NCBI GenBank assembly: GCA_023634235.1
Contig: JAMKCF010000003.1
Coordinates: 4,678,958-4,742,957, forward strand
Reading direction: 5' to 3'
DNA length: 64,000 nucleotides
Origin: Pisaster brevispinus
Taxonomy: Eukaryota; Echinodermata; Asteroidea; Forcipulatida; Asteriidae
Part shown: positions 37,201 to 52,719 of the stretch, piece after piece
Layout of the letters: each line of letters opens with the position of its first letter
Numbering within the stretch: position 1 is the stretch's first letter
Notes under the pieces: generated by a model
Seen by the model: the letters and a program-made list of their open reading frames with translations, nothing else
Told to the model about the DNA's origin: nothing
Databases searched by the model: none
Program-made: the position numbers and the translations under genes

Positions 37201-40200
37201 CTACCCCCCCCCCCCGACATTGACAGCAACTCTGCCCAGTTCCAATTAGTACGAGATTTACACAGTTTTTTGGGAACGTTATTTTTTCCAAATGCATTTA
37301 AAGCCAAAATGCTTCCCAACAAATTCTACTGCGTTCTGTCTTCTTTTTCCCCATCTCAGAACATACCGACTGTCAAGCTTGGTTGGATGCCGGTAACACT
37401 AGCAGTGGAGTTTATCACATAAATTTACAATCACAGACAGGCAGGAAAGAGGTCTACTGTGAGATGGAAGATGACAAAGGCTGGTTGGTAAGTCAAATTG
37501 ATTCAAACAGAACCAACTTATACTGTCCCTGGCCTCTAGGTTTGACAAAGCGTACGTGACAAAAGAGAACGCACTACCGTCACTCAAAACTCAGTAAAAC
37601 CACAGTGATTGATACTAAACCAGATTGTTCAAATATATATTTAAACAAGAGCAGATACGGGACTACCGAACCGAAGGGGCTACTTAATTGGTTTGTATAA
37701 ACCTTTGCGTATACACTCACACCAAACAGCACCCTCCCAATGACTCCCTACTATCAGGTCCTTTCTCAATATCAATGCTTATTAAATCAATCAAATTCCA
37801 TTAAAGACGTATTACGTATGGGGCTCCCTCTGTTGGTTTTATTCAAGGTTTTCCAAAGGCGCCAAGATGGGTATGTGAACTTCACTCAGACTTGGTTCGA
37901 GTACAAAAAAGGCTTTGGTGATGTCAGCAGTGAGTTCTGGCTTGGAAATGAAGTGCTCCGTCTGCTGACTAGTGGGAAGGATGTGTCTAATTGGACGATC
38001 CGTGTGGATCTTACATATGAAAATGATCACAAAATGTCTCTGATGACATCACCCTTCTGCGTTACAGGAGACAAGTACGCCCTCAGTGTTGGAAGCCCAG
38101 GAATTGAACCAACAGGTAACTGGAACGTTTTCATTGGGTCTATATAATGCCGAAAGGTTGAACTCTTCCATCAGAATCCTTGGGAGGAAACACATGTACT
38201 GTAGCTGTAAGAGTGACCCTTTATTTCCAATTAATAGAGAAATTTGATTGAAATTTACTTTATAGGCTTGCAACTGTTCGCCAGAATAGGGCCTACATAA
38301 AATCTTTCTCCAATATTCCAATATTTAGGTCTAACTAAAAAATTTTATTTTAATCAATTTGTGAAACTAATCACTACAATTTTTCGTTGGCTAATTACAC
38401 GCAGTTCAATTTATTACATTATTATGAAAAGCCACGAGGTATTGTGGCTGAAAAAAAAAATTGGGAATAGTATTTTCCTTTTTGATCCTTTGAACTGATT
38501 TGAACTGATGTGAAATGTAATGGAACGAGATTACCTGCCGAGACAACATCAGTTTCTCGTGTTTCCCCTTGGTTTTAAGTCAATGGAGTTCATGACACCA
38601 AATACCCATTAATAAACCCCCAAAATTTTTTGCATTATAATCTTATCTATTTATTTTTGCGTAAGCGTATTCTTTCCCCGCCTTCTTTTATGAAATAGAG
38701 AAAAGGACAATTCTTCAATGTTATTTCCAACCGTGCTTTGCCTTTTCAGTCAATGGGAAATGCAACCAACGCCTTGGAATGGAAGACAAAACCATCCCTG
38801 ACTCGAGCATCACAGCATCAAGTGTTTACAAAGATGATCTGGATTATTGTTTTGAGGGTAATGGACGGCTGAACCAGGTGGATGGCAGTTGGTGCCCGGA
38901 TGAAAGGAAGACATCATGGTTTCAGGTGGATCTAAAGATACGAACCCAGGTTGAAGGTGTCATTATGCAGGGAAGCTATTATATTCCTAATTATAATTAT
39001 CATGATTGGGTAACAAAATACAAGGTGGAGTATAGTTCCCAACAGAGCCCATGGTACTACGTTGGTGGGACATCTCCAGATACAGCACAGGTGAGTACAA
39101 TACTATGCTAATGCGCGGTTCTTTTAATACCATGATTAACTATTTTTTTCTTTGTGATATTTGTATTTGATAAAATACTTTTTGTTGTGCGTGATTCAAT
39201 AAGTGCTTAACACTACAGAGAAAGCTAACGCTGCTCTTCAACACAGTCATGTTTAATAACACAAAACACACACAAAATTATCACGGAATCTCATTCTTCA
39301 AAGGAAATATTCACTCCCCCACCCCACCCCACCCCCCAAAAGGAATAATATAATTTTAAAAAAGTAATAAAAAAAATAAATGGTAAAAAAAAAGTAATTA
39401 AATAAATAAATGTTCGAATAATGCCAGACAAATAAAAGACAAATAAAAAACAACACCAATTACTTAATAAATACCTACTTGTGTTAGGACTCATATTGTG
39501 AATGGTATGAATGACCCTTTTAAAATTGTTGTTGTCTGGTACACAAGTTATCCATGTTTAATAATCACGTTTATATCACCTTTTTAATTTTATTGTTGAT
39601 GGATCGGAAATATTGCATTCGGGGAATGCCTGCTCTACCAATGTAAATTGTTGCTACATTAACACAATAAACATACTCTGCAACGTGTTTCCTTACAGGT
39701 ATTTAATGGCAACACGGACCATGACACTCCTGTTACCAGCATGTTTGAAAGGCCTGTTCAAGCACGGTATATCCGCATCCGACCGATAGAGTATCACGAG
39801 TGGCCAACAATGCGGATTGAGCTCATTGGTTGCAAAGGTAAATTGTCATTATTGCAAGACTTGCTTCAATGTATCGACTGAAGTCAACGTACCTTCAACT
39901 TGTAGACACACAAATGAACTTTTAAATGAAGACCGTAAAATAAATAGGCCAACAATACAGTGCCAAGTTGAAAAACCAAATTCGTTTGATTGTTTTGCCT
40001 TGACTTCAGTTGATGATGTCTATTGTGACATTTGCAAATTTAAATGAATTTGACAGTTTGTAAGTATTAATTAAAATGGTTTGAACGTTAACTGTTATTT
40101 ATTCGTTTTAAAATTTGCCTTAATTTCTTCTCAGGTGGTGTTTTTGAGTCTTTGAATGGCCGTAAGTTCTCAACTTACGACAATGACAATGACAACGATG

Positions 40201-40397
40201 TTCAAAACTGTGCAGGTCTCTCTAAGGCAGGCTGGTGGTTCGATGGCTGTGCTGCTAAATCGAACCTGAACGGCGAATATTCGCAACGAGTGGAAGATTC
40301 GGGTCAGGAGTATCGCGGTATTCGGTGGTTCACATGGCCGGAAACACAAATTGTAAAGACCGAAATGAAGATGCGTCGCAATAATTGGAGCGTGTGA
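34225..40397 (+). CDS. G4: secreted nested FReD/F5-8C lectin, type A1 (478 aa, 7 exons)
   Basis: Exons: 34225-34270, 36588-36839, 37360-37487, 37848-38115, 38750-39090, 39699-39837, 40135-40397; all GT-AG; phases 1,1,0,1,0,1. The leader is MDILQTVVLFLFIIHA-like (one V-L-L to V-F-L change from G1). The Cys module spans 16-99, FReD N about 103-231, F5/8C about 235-391 and FReD C 392-478. It is the closest relative of G1: exons 2-4 are almost identical, but exon 5 differs in two F5/8C loops (WCPDERKTSW against WCPNVDDKTTSW, and YYIPNYNYHD against YYVPKSRYHD). NCAGLSKAGWW has Ser where G1 has Cys. Intron 2 carries the same MITE as G3; intron 1 carries the TGACCC-rich element. The frame is complete, so it is probably functional. 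Confidence 0.88.
35587..35631 (+). pseudogene. Relic second leader exon in G4 intron 1
   Basis: Third copy of the decayed leader (see 5851), again with a broken donor and early TAA. Confidence 0.6.
35821..36046. mobile_element. Inverted-repeat element with TGACCC-rich interior (G4 intron 1)
   Basis: The ends at 35821-35842 (ACACTCTAAAAATTCTGGG then TCA) and 36025-36046 pair as inverted repeats with about four mismatches in 22. Two GGGTCANNNTGACCC palindromes lie inside, at 35865-35879 and 35962-35976. Orthologous to 24471-24690 by position. G1 lacks it, within a larger deletion. Confidence 0.65.
36844..36972. mobile_element. 129-bp inverted-repeat MITE (Harbinger-like) at the G4 exon 2 donor
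   Basis: Same element and same insertion site as at 25853-25981 in G3, TAA duplicated at 36841-36843 and 36973-36975. The shared site shows a common ancestor for these 5' regions after their split from G1. Confidence 0.88.
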
Positions 40398-43574
<3,177 letters not shown>

Positions 43575-46500
43575 ATGTGTTGCCTGTGTGCAATATCGGG
43601 CATTTTGAGGAAGACGTGCAGCTTTCTTTCTATATTGGGACTGATGGTCTTCATTGGGGGTAAGTCTTTTTAGAATTTAATATTTGTATTTTTGTACTTC
43701 TAATTTTGTGGCACATTCTTGTTACAAATTATGCAATTTTCCAGAGAAAATAAACCAATCACTATTTACTTTTAGGTCTGTAATAAAGTGAACTACAATA
43801 TTATAAGCATCGGATAGGCCTATCTGGTTGGCAAACCTAGGTCACATATGCTACTCGCACTTATACCATCACCCCCAAAAGCTGTCAAACGATTTTGTGT
43901 AATTTCATCATTTAAACGCTTTTTTTCAGGACCTTGAGCTTTAAAAAAATTGTATGTAAAAGGAAAGTCCACGGAGGAGAAAAATAGCTCTATGCATTTC
44001 ATAGTGTGGCTTACAGTGGAGTTGTTTAAAACACTTCCGAAAAGGATATTTTATTGCTCCAAGACCACATAGGACATTGGTGTAGTTTGCAAAAATAAAA
44101 TGCGTAGTACTTTTATATGATTACCTAGTGCACAGGCATAATAAGCAGTGGGACATTTTGGTCGAAACCAAGAACTGTTTCAATTATTATTATGGCTAAA
44201 AGACCTCCCGTCCGTCCATCCATTTCCATATGGCTCAAACTAAATAATGGACGACTAAACTCCTTTCCGTCCTTGGCATAATCTCTGTGATTTGTAAGAC
44301 ATCCAATTTCATACATCGTCATTTGTAACAAATGCTTGCTCTCCTTATCATTACCACAGGGAAAGTGGAAGTCTCGGCAAAGGTGTGTTCTTTTTGGCAA
44401 GAGCCACACCCAAGCCATGGACATAAACTCCACTGGGTGATGGCCGGTAGTAAAAACGAACGCTGTTTGTGTGCGGTTATTTTACCAGGGGGAATAAACA
44501 CAATGGCAACGAAGACACCGTATGAACTATACTACACCGATCAACCACTGTTTACTGATGATGTACAGATGATTCATGACTATTTCGATTGCCATGATGA
44601 AAGCTTGACGACAACCATGAAGACTACAATAGGTAAATATTTTCTCCCTGAAGTAGGTCTAGTAATGGTTGAGTTGGTCATTATTATGTAATGTTTGTGT
44701 AATATAGATTGTGCAAATGCTGTGCGAATGAACTGTTCTCTTCTTCTTTTCGTTTTAACGTGTTAAGTGAACAAAGACGTGCCCCAAAAAGGCCCAAACG
44801 TTCGAATTCGCGCAAGAGTTACACAGTGTCTGTTGTTCCCGAATGCATTCTCAGCCAAATGTTTCCACACGCCTTGTTTTAAACGTGACGTAAAAACAAA
44901 GACGCGCCTCAAAGGTATTAAAGTTCCAATAATTAGTACGAGATTAGCACAGTTTTTTGTGGGACGTTATTTTTCCCAAATGCATTTAAAGCAAAAATGT
45001 TTCCCAAAAATTCTACCCGTTCTGTCATCTTTTTTTCATCTCAGAACATACCGACTGTCAAGCTTGGTTTGATGCCGGTAGCACTAGCAGTGGAGTTTAC
45101 AACATCAGTTTACAATCACATACAGGCAGGAAAGAGGTCTACTGTGAGATGGAAGAAAACAAAGGCTGGTTGGTAAGTCAAATTTATTCAAATAGCACCA
45201 ACTTACACTGCCCAGGCCGCTAGGTTTGGCGTAGTGTATACTAAAAAGACCCACTAATGTCACTCTAAACTAAAAAACAAACAAACAGAAAACAAAAAAC
45301 ACAAACAAACAAACACACCAACACCCCAACAAACAAACAAACAAACACACCAACACCCCCAACAAACACCCCAACACCCAACACCCCAACAAACAAACAA
45401 ACAAACACCCCAACAAACAGACAAACACCCCAACAGCCCAACAGACAAACAGACATATTTAGGAGAGCTATACATTGTGGGCTTTCCACAGGTGTTGTCT
45501 ATGATCCCTTTTCTTTAATCTTTCCTGTTAAAAACATTGTGGGCACAGCCCCACAATGTAAAAAAAGCCCACAACTACACACCCTACCTAAAACTCACCC
45601 CACAATGTATCTCTCGTTCGCCCAGAGAGACAGACAAACAGACGAACAGACAAACAGACAAACGAAAAAAACAAAAAAAAATAATGATTGATTAATCCCA
45701 ACAAACAAGATTAAATTTAACATTTAGTATATAGGCCTATGCCGGGGACACTTGGTTGGACACAGTCAAGTAAACCGAAGGAAACTTGGGTTGGCTGACC
45801 CGTTACGTTTACACCAAAACCAAAAAAAGAACCCTTCTAAAGCCTCCGTAATGTGAGGTAATTTCTCTATACTTAAATCAAACATGTTAACAAGAAATAC
45901 CATTATGGAAACACGTTACTAATACTTATGCTATGGGCGTGTCCGAAACGGCGACTTCGGCTACAGCTACAGCTAGATCAGCGCGTCTGCCAGTGTTGAA
46001 GAATAGGCAGACGCGCGCGATCTAGCCGTAGCTGTAGCCGAAGTCACCGTTTCGGATACGGCCTATTATAAGATATCGATGACTCATTACAAATATGGGG
46101 GCCCCCTTTTTTTTTATTCCAAGGTTTTCCAAAGGCGCCAAGATGGGTTTGTTAACTTCACTCGGACTTGGCTCGAGTATAAAGAAGGCTTTGGTGATGT
46201 CAGCAGTGAGTTCTGGCTTGGAAATGAAGCGCTCCGTCTGCTGACTAGTGTGAACAATGGGTCTAATTGGACCATCCGTGTGGATCTTACAGATGACCAT
46301 GGTCAGCAAATGTCTCTGATGACATCCCCTTTCTGCGTTACAAGAGACAAGTACGCCCTCAGTGTTGGAAGCCCTGGAATTGAACCTACAGGTAACTGGA
46401 ACGTTATTGCCAAAAGGTTGAAATTTACGAAGTTTGTGTCACGGATTACCCTTAAATAAACCTCGAATCCCCAAACGAGCTATTTTTTAATACAATTTGC

Positions 46501-47782
46501 ATTATTCTTGTTTTTGTTTTGCTATTTGAATGGGCGTATTCTCTATTCCCCTTCTTTTAAAAAAAATAGAGGAAACCAAACTTCATGTTTTTTTCCAACC
46601 GTGCTTTGCTTTTTCAGTCAATGGGAAATGCCACCAACGCCTTGGGATGGAAGACAATACCATCCCTGACTCGAGCATCACAACATCAAGTGTTTACAAA
46701 GATGATCTGGATTATTGTTTTGAGGGAAATGGAAGGCTAAACCAGATGAATGCCAGTTGGTGCCCGGAAGACAAGAATGGAGCATGGCTTCAGGTGGATC
46801 TAAAGACACAAACCCAGGTTGAAGGTGTCATTATGCAGGGAAGTTATCTTGCTGACGATAAGGAGTGGGTAACAAAATACATGGTGGAGTATAGTTCCTA
46901 CCAGAGCACATGGTACTACGCTGGTGGGACATCTCCAGATACAGCACAGGTGAGTACACTTCGATGCAAATGTGGGATTCTGTTGTAATATATATATTTT
47001 TTAGGATAGTTCAACACAAGGCTGGTGCCGTTTTCTTCTGTTACTTTCTTCTATTAAATGTCGGCGAATAAAAAATTTGTAATCGGGGAGTGCAATGCTC
47101 TTACGATGTAAATTGTTGCTACATGAAAAAAAATACTTTAAAAACATACTTTGCTCACAGATATTCAATGGCAACACGGACAATGACACCCCCGTTACCA
47201 GCATGTTTGACGAGCCTGTTCAAGCACGGTATATACGCATCAAACCAATAGAGTATAACACCTGGCCATCAATGCGGATTGAGCTCATTGGTTGCAAAGG
47301 TAATATTTTCATTGTTGCAAGACTATCAATTGAAGTTAACGGACTTTCAAATTCTGGACACAAACTAGCTGGACTTTTTAAAACCCCATCCTACTTTAAA
47401 TCATTTCAGTTATTTAGGCGTATTTTTTCATTATTCCTAAGAATTTGAACATTTTGAAGTTGGCCTGTTTAATTAAAATGGCTTTTGTAGAAAAATTTAA
47501 TAATTTTCTCGTTTTAATTCCTCATCAGGGGGCGTTCTTGAGTCTTTGAATGGCCGTAAGTTCTCAACCTACGACAATGACAATGACAACGATGTTCAAA
47601 ACTGTGCAGGTCTCTCTAAGGCAGGCTGGTGGTTCGATGGCTGTGTTGTTGAATCGAACCTGAACGGCGAATATTCGCAAAGAGTGGAAGATTCGGGTCA
47701 GGACTATCGCGGTATTCGGTGGTTCACATGGCCGGAAAGACACATTGTAAAGACCGAAATGAAGATGCGTTGCAATAATTAA
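43575..47782 (+). CDS. G5: secreted nested FReD/F5-8C lectin, type A2 (492 aa, 7 exons)
   Basis: Exons: 43575-43659, 44360-44632, 45045-45172, 46124-46391, 46618-46949, 47161-47299, 47529-47782; phases 1,1,0,1,0,1. The ATG used by other A2 leaders (13313, 52117) is ACG here at 43614. An in-frame ATG at 43575 restores a start and adds MCCLCAISGILRK before a hydrophobic stretch; a weaker alternative is non-use of this gene. The Cys module (about 29-119) has the longer A2 form (EPHPSHGHKLHWVMAG). FReD N is about 122-251, F5/8C about 255-408 with the shortest loop of the set (MQGSYLADDKEW), and FReD C 409-492, ending RCNN without the WSV tail of G1 and G4. A MITE lies 60 bases before exon 4. Confidence 0.84.
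45270..45460. repeat. CAAACACCCC-type low-complexity array in G5 intron 3
   Basis: Irregular units of CAAA, CACC and CACCCCAA make a purine/C-biased stretch of about 190 bases. A second patch of ACAGACAAACAG units lies at about 45625-45665 on the far side of the 45470-45610 element. Antisense Cys/Val-rich open frames here are not genes. Confidence 0.85.
45470..45610. mobile_element. Inverted-repeat element, about 140 bp, with ATACATTGTGGG ends
   Basis: ATACATTGTGGG at 45470-45481 pairs with CCCACAATGTAT at 45599-45610. A further internal palindrome (ACATTGTGGG at 45534-45543 with CCCACAATGT at 45550-45559) sits in the middle. Low-complexity repeats flank both sides, so it may have inserted into the array. 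Confidence 0.5.
45935..46063. mobile_element. 129-bp inverted-repeat MITE, third copy, G5 intron 3
   Basis: Same length and near-identical sequence to 25853-25981, but at a different place, with a TAT flank on both sides. The first exon 4 base is 60 bases downstream, so the acceptor pyrimidine tract lies just outside the element. Confidence 0.85.
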
Positions 47783-49462
47783 AGCACGTGGCAATCAATT
47801 CTATCATTGAGTTTAGTATGTCATTGATTTTTATTAAAAACGTGCAAGATCACACCGAAGGGTCTAATATCGAATCGTGGTGCACGCAATTCAGATATTA
47901 GAATTCAATAGCAAAAATGTATGTCACACCAGCAGTGGAAGGTTACTTAAAGTGATTAATAGAGGATCAGGCAAGTTCGCTTTCGCTCTTGCTCAATCTC
48001 TGCATCTTTTATCAAGAGGCGAGTATTAATCCATCTAAGATCATTAAATACAATACTTCAAAGAATGTTTTAATAGGTAAAAAAAAATTCTGCCAGTGAT
48101 CGCGACTGTTTACGTTTTTGCCAGTTGTTAGAGGTAGAATAGAATAATTGTATAAAATACCTGTAACAAATTATAACCGAAAATATTGTTGTCAATAATA
48201 ATGTCACACGGCACGCGACTCCGGTGCACGGGAATAAATTTTGCTGTATTGTTACTGGTTGTAAGGGTAGTTTTGTCACCAAATAACTTTCTTGCCGGTC
48301 ACAATATAATGGGGAAGAGCGTCACCGAGACGATTCTTGTGTAACCCCCCCCCCCCCCAACATGTACAAAAGCGTTTGGTTGTGCATGGCGGCAGAGCTG
48401 ACTATCCTTCGCACCGAGCGAATACAATTGTTAACGCGAATGCTATGTAAAATGATTTGTTAAGTATTTGTTTATAATCGAGATCTGTTTATAATTGTAA
48501 TTTAGATAGTTTTACACTTCTGAATTTTTCTTAATTATCAGTCAGGTTGGTGGTTCGATGGCTGTGTTGTTGAATCGAACCTGAACGGCGAATATTCGCA
48601 TCAAGTGGAAGAGAAGTCGGGTCAGGAGTATCGCGGTATTCGGTGGTTCACATGGCCGGAAATACAAATTGTAAAGACCGAAATGAAGAGTGCGTCTAAT
48701 TAAAGCGCGTGGCAATCAATTCTACCATGGTGTTCAGTATGTCATCGATTTTATTAAAAGTGTGCAAGATCACACCGAAGGGTCTAATATCGAGTCGTGG
48801 TGCACGCAAGTCAGATATTAGAATTCAATAGCAAAAATGTATGTCACACCAGCAGTGGAAGATTACTTAAAGTGATTAATAGAGGATCAGGCAAGTTCGC
48901 TTTCGCTCTTGCTCAATCTCTGCATCTTTTATCAAGAGGCGAGTATTAATCCATCTAAGATCATTAAATACAATACTTCAAAGAACGTTTTTAATAGGTA
49001 ATTTTTTTTCTGCCATGTGATCGCGACTGTTTACGTTTTTGCCAGTTGTTAGAGGTAGAATAGAATAATTGTATAAAATACCTGTAACAAATTATAACCG
49101 AAATATTATTGTCAATAATAATGTCACACGGCACGCGACTCCGGTGCACGGGAATAAGTTTCGCTGTATTATTACTGGTTTTATGGGTAGTTTTGTCACC
49201 AAATAACGTTCTTGCCGGTCACAATATAATGGGGAAGAGCGTCACCGAGACGATTCTTGTGTAACCCCCCCCCCCCCCTAACATGTACAAAAGCGTTTGG
49301 TTGGGCATGGCGGCAGAGCTGACTATCCTTCGCACCGAGCGAATACAATTGTTAACGCGAATGCTATGTAAAATGATTTATTAAGTATTTGTTTATAATC
49401 GTGATCTGTTTATGATTGTAATTTAGATATTTTTACACTTCTGAATTTTTCGTAATTATCGT
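47622..49462. repeat. Direct tandem duplication, unit about 921 bp (G5 3' end)
   Basis: Unit 1 (47622-48542) starts inside G5 exon 7 at CAGGCTGGTGG and unit 2 (48543-49462) starts at CAGGTTGGTGG. The two stay collinear through the 3' flank, including the C homopolymers near 48344 and 49265, with few differences. Only unit 1 is attached to a complete exon 7. Confidence 0.88.
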
Positions 49463-52116
49463 TTAAAAAATTAGGCCCCAAACGTCAAGGTTTTGAAAAC
49501 TTAGCTTCACTTGTGCCGTTGACGGCGTGCGTCAAAACGAAATAATTTGTTATACGTATAAAAAAAATCTTATGCGATGTTGCATTGTTATTGCAACAAA
49601 GTGGCAATACAAACGGAGCTCCCATAAAATATGACGTCACATGAGCAATGACGTCTCTTGGCTTTCCACGAGTCTTGTTCAAAAGCACCAGTATTCTTTT
49701 ATTATACATGTTTTTAAATTAAAATCTGTTAACTCTAACGTGAGCTTCAGTTCCTTGTTGATTGAATACATACATGAATTTCAGCAAAGATCATTTCTAA
49801 CCATTTTCGTTCAAGTTGCTCTTTTAAACCGATCATATTTTTGATTGGCAAAGATAGATTTACCTTTCAAGAGGAAGCTTAGTTTGTTCAAAGTAGACAT
49901 CTGAACGTCGAAATTGTATATGCTCAATATTATTCGTGTATTGTTTGGCCTCCACATCGACCCTCTTCTTTTGAAAAATCCTGAGTGTCGCACTTTAATT
50001 TTAATCCTCCATGGAAACGGTATGTGAGGACCTTCAACTCGGTATTCAACAAAATACTGTCTGGTTAAATGAGTGATGTGTTGATTATTTCATTTAATAT
50101 ACTGTGATGTAGAGTGTAGCGCTATCTTAACACTGTAATTTTCTTTTAATTACATATACCTAACTATTATGTAGAATGATGGTATTACCAAAATACATTT
50201 TAGTGTAAGTCATAAGTCCTCTTGTATTATTAGGAAAATAATACTGAAAATTAGACTACAATTTATATAGAAAATCTAATAATCGATTTCTCGAAAATTG
50301 TACTGTACAATTTCCAAATCTCAATCATCATGACAAATCATAAAACTGTATCTTTTGAAATAACACATTCAGATGTACATGAATTCCTATATTGGAATTG
50401 TAGACTGCTAAAAAAAACACCACAAATGTATGTGTCAAGGTAATTTTGCGTGTGTGTGTGGTTTTTTTTTTCATCCACGCTTTGGTATAAGGGGCAACAC
50501 GTCACCAGTTGCGCTCACTATCGATTTATTCGCAGTAGAAGACGAAAATACAACAAGAAACTTAAAAGGCATCTTTAGACACACCATGCCACTGGGAATT
50601 TTTAGTATTTTAACTCACAGTTAAAGCGCCTGTTGAGTCCATGTAGCTTTGAGATATCAACTGGGCTCAATGAGGTACTGGTTACGTTTGTCATTGGATG
50701 TTTTAGGCGATATAGCACAAAAACTTGGGTATCCATTGCTTTAGGAAATGTTCCCATGTTGAGTCAGAATTTCATAAACAATGGTTCAAATATCCCGATG
50801 TGTACGATGCCAACTGTTGTATAGTTTCTAATTTTAATCCTTTGGCAAAGTTGGCGACCAGCACAAGAGGCTAAGTAGTTCAATTAGCACACATTATCGT
50901 TTGAATAACTTTGTAACACAGAACAGTTATTAGTGTTTTAAAAAATTCCAATTAATGCATAAATACAATGCATTGTTCAGATTTATTGTATGCATCAGAA
51001 TAGCACCTTTAAAATTAGCTTCATTTATTAAAATGTTTGAAGGAAATAACCAGGAATCCGACGACTGTTTGATATAAATTGTTTAAGTTTGTGTAATTAC
51101 TATTGGGTATATACTAACTACTAGGTAGGCCTATACACGTAAAAAAAATAGAATATCAACTTGAAAGTGCACTTATTGTAAAGTTCATAACAATTATAGT
51201 TGTTTTCCCGGACATTAAAGGTGCAGGAAAAAATATTCGAAGACCTCCACAAATCAACGTTAAATTCAGATTGCAGCAATTGATACGCCCGATGTGAACG
51301 TACATTCAACGGGGACAAACCACATTAATGTTGGTATTTTCGATATGAAATAATGGGAATCGACTTACGCTTTCAAAAACAACTGTGAGCTTTGTTTGCT
51401 GGTACAGCTGCTACCCCTAGGGCTCTGTAAATAGAGCCATTAAGAAAAGCAATTCATCAAAAACAGAAAGCTGAGGGCTGAAAAAGAAAGTGAGTAAACA
51501 TGAAAATGTAAAGTGTCAAACACACCACTAAAAGCAAGGGGCATGATATATAATAATAAACACTGTTCCGTTCCCTGCATTGATTGGTAGACACTAGAAT
51601 AAAATCAAATGCGTAATTAAATTGGCAGGCCTATTCTTGATCACGAAACAGCCGTTACCCTTATGACAGATGAGCGACAAAGGACAATAGCTTAATTATC
51701 AGAACACTAAAGGTTTCCTTGTACCGTGATAACAAATTGAAGGTCATCGAAATAAATAAACAATAACAGAAACGACGTCTTTCGTTTCGTCAATTACGAT
51801 AAAACCCTGTTAAAAATAAGGAACAGCATTACAAGCTCACTTGACCGTTTTGTTTGAACCGACTGGTGATACCTCGTGATCAATTTTCTCACGGTTCTGA
51901 GTAACTGCTAAGTGCAGTGAGCAAAACCTCTAAACACTGCTCGTTACATATTGACATTAGTGTATAGTTTTCGATTTAAAAACACAAGTATACAGAGCCA
52001 ACATCTCATAGCTTTCATTTGGTGAAAACAGCATTTTAGTTGACCCTTTTTCAACATACTTGGCAAATAGAAACATGTATTGCCTGTGTGCATGAATAAT
52101 GGGGATTTTGAGGAAG
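47783..52116. other. Spacer G5 to relic A3, including the duplicated G5 3' flank
   Basis: After the 921-bp duplication the sequence from about 49463 to 52116 is collinear with 41160-43574 and 10680-13312, the usual spacer before an A2-type leader. No coding exon other than the exon 7 fragment. TGACGTCA occurs near 49632. Confidence 0.6.
48543..48703 (+). pseudogene. 5'-truncated extra copy of A-type exon 7
   Basis: It covers GWWFDGC, ESNLNGEYS, GIRWFTWPE and TEMK, then loses frame at the end (EMKSASN instead of EMKMR). It has no acceptor, no FSTYDNDND motif and no upstream exons. Product of the 921-bp tandem duplication. Confidence 0.85.
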
Positions 52117-52162
52117 ATGTGCAGCTTTCTTTCTATAGTGGCACTGATGGTCTTTAATGGAG
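52117..52162 (+). pseudogene. Orphan leader exon of a lost third A-type gene (A3)
   Basis: An intact 46-base leader exon, M C S F L S I V A L M V F N G, with a good GTAAGC donor and the same 3' flank as G2 and G5 intron 1. No exon 2 to 6 follows; the next family sequence is an eroded exon 7 at 52720. The leader could still be spliced to the next gene's exon 2, but nothing in the sequence shows that. Confidence 0.75.
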
Positions 52163-52398
52163 GTAAGCATTTTTAGAGTATTTGTTTTTTGTACTTTTTT
52201 TTGAAGAACACTTTCTTGTTTAAACTTATGCAATTTTACAATGATTTCTTTTTTCACTGTTTACTTTTATCGCATGTGCGCAATTTCCTTAAAAAAAATT
52301 AAGAAGAAGCAGAAAAGAAAGAAAGAAAGGATTCACTATTAACTTTAAGGTTTGTAGTAGGCCCTAAACTAAATTGTAAGCATCGGACATATCTATCA

Positions 52399-52589
52399 GG
52401 GCCCAATTTCATAAAGCTGTTAAGCAGAAAATTCTGCTTAGCAAAAATGCTTTACTTAGCAAGAAATAAGCGGGGTACCAGTGGCAACAATGTAAACTTT
52501 ACGGAATGTTGGTTGACCTATTTCTGCTAAGCCAGATTTTCCTGTGCTTAGTAGGTTTTTGTGCTTACAGGCTTTATGAAATTGGGCCC
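52399..52589. mobile_element. 191-bp MITE with GGGCCCAATTTCATAAAGC ends
   Basis: Perfect 19-base inverted termini (52399-52417 and 52571-52589) enclose an interior with AAGCAGAAAATTCTGCTTA palindromes. As I remember it, this type of sequence is common in echinoderm genomes; unchecked. It inserted in the relic A3 intron 1. Confidence 0.8.
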
Positions 52590-52719
52590 TGGTTGTTAAA
52601 CCATAGATAAAGGTCCTTTCTCTATGGTTAAACCTATATAGGTCACATTTTGCTATTCGTGCTACTTCCATCGCTCCAAAAGTTGTCACGCGCTTTTGTG
52701 TGATTTAATCATTCAAATG

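Noticed and set aside
45270..45460. CRISPR-like array
   Set aside because: Units are irregular and spacerless, and the genome is eukaryotic.
45260..45489. Antisense Cys/Val/Leu-rich open frames
   Set aside because: They are the complement of the CAAACACCCC low-complexity array inside G5 intron 3.
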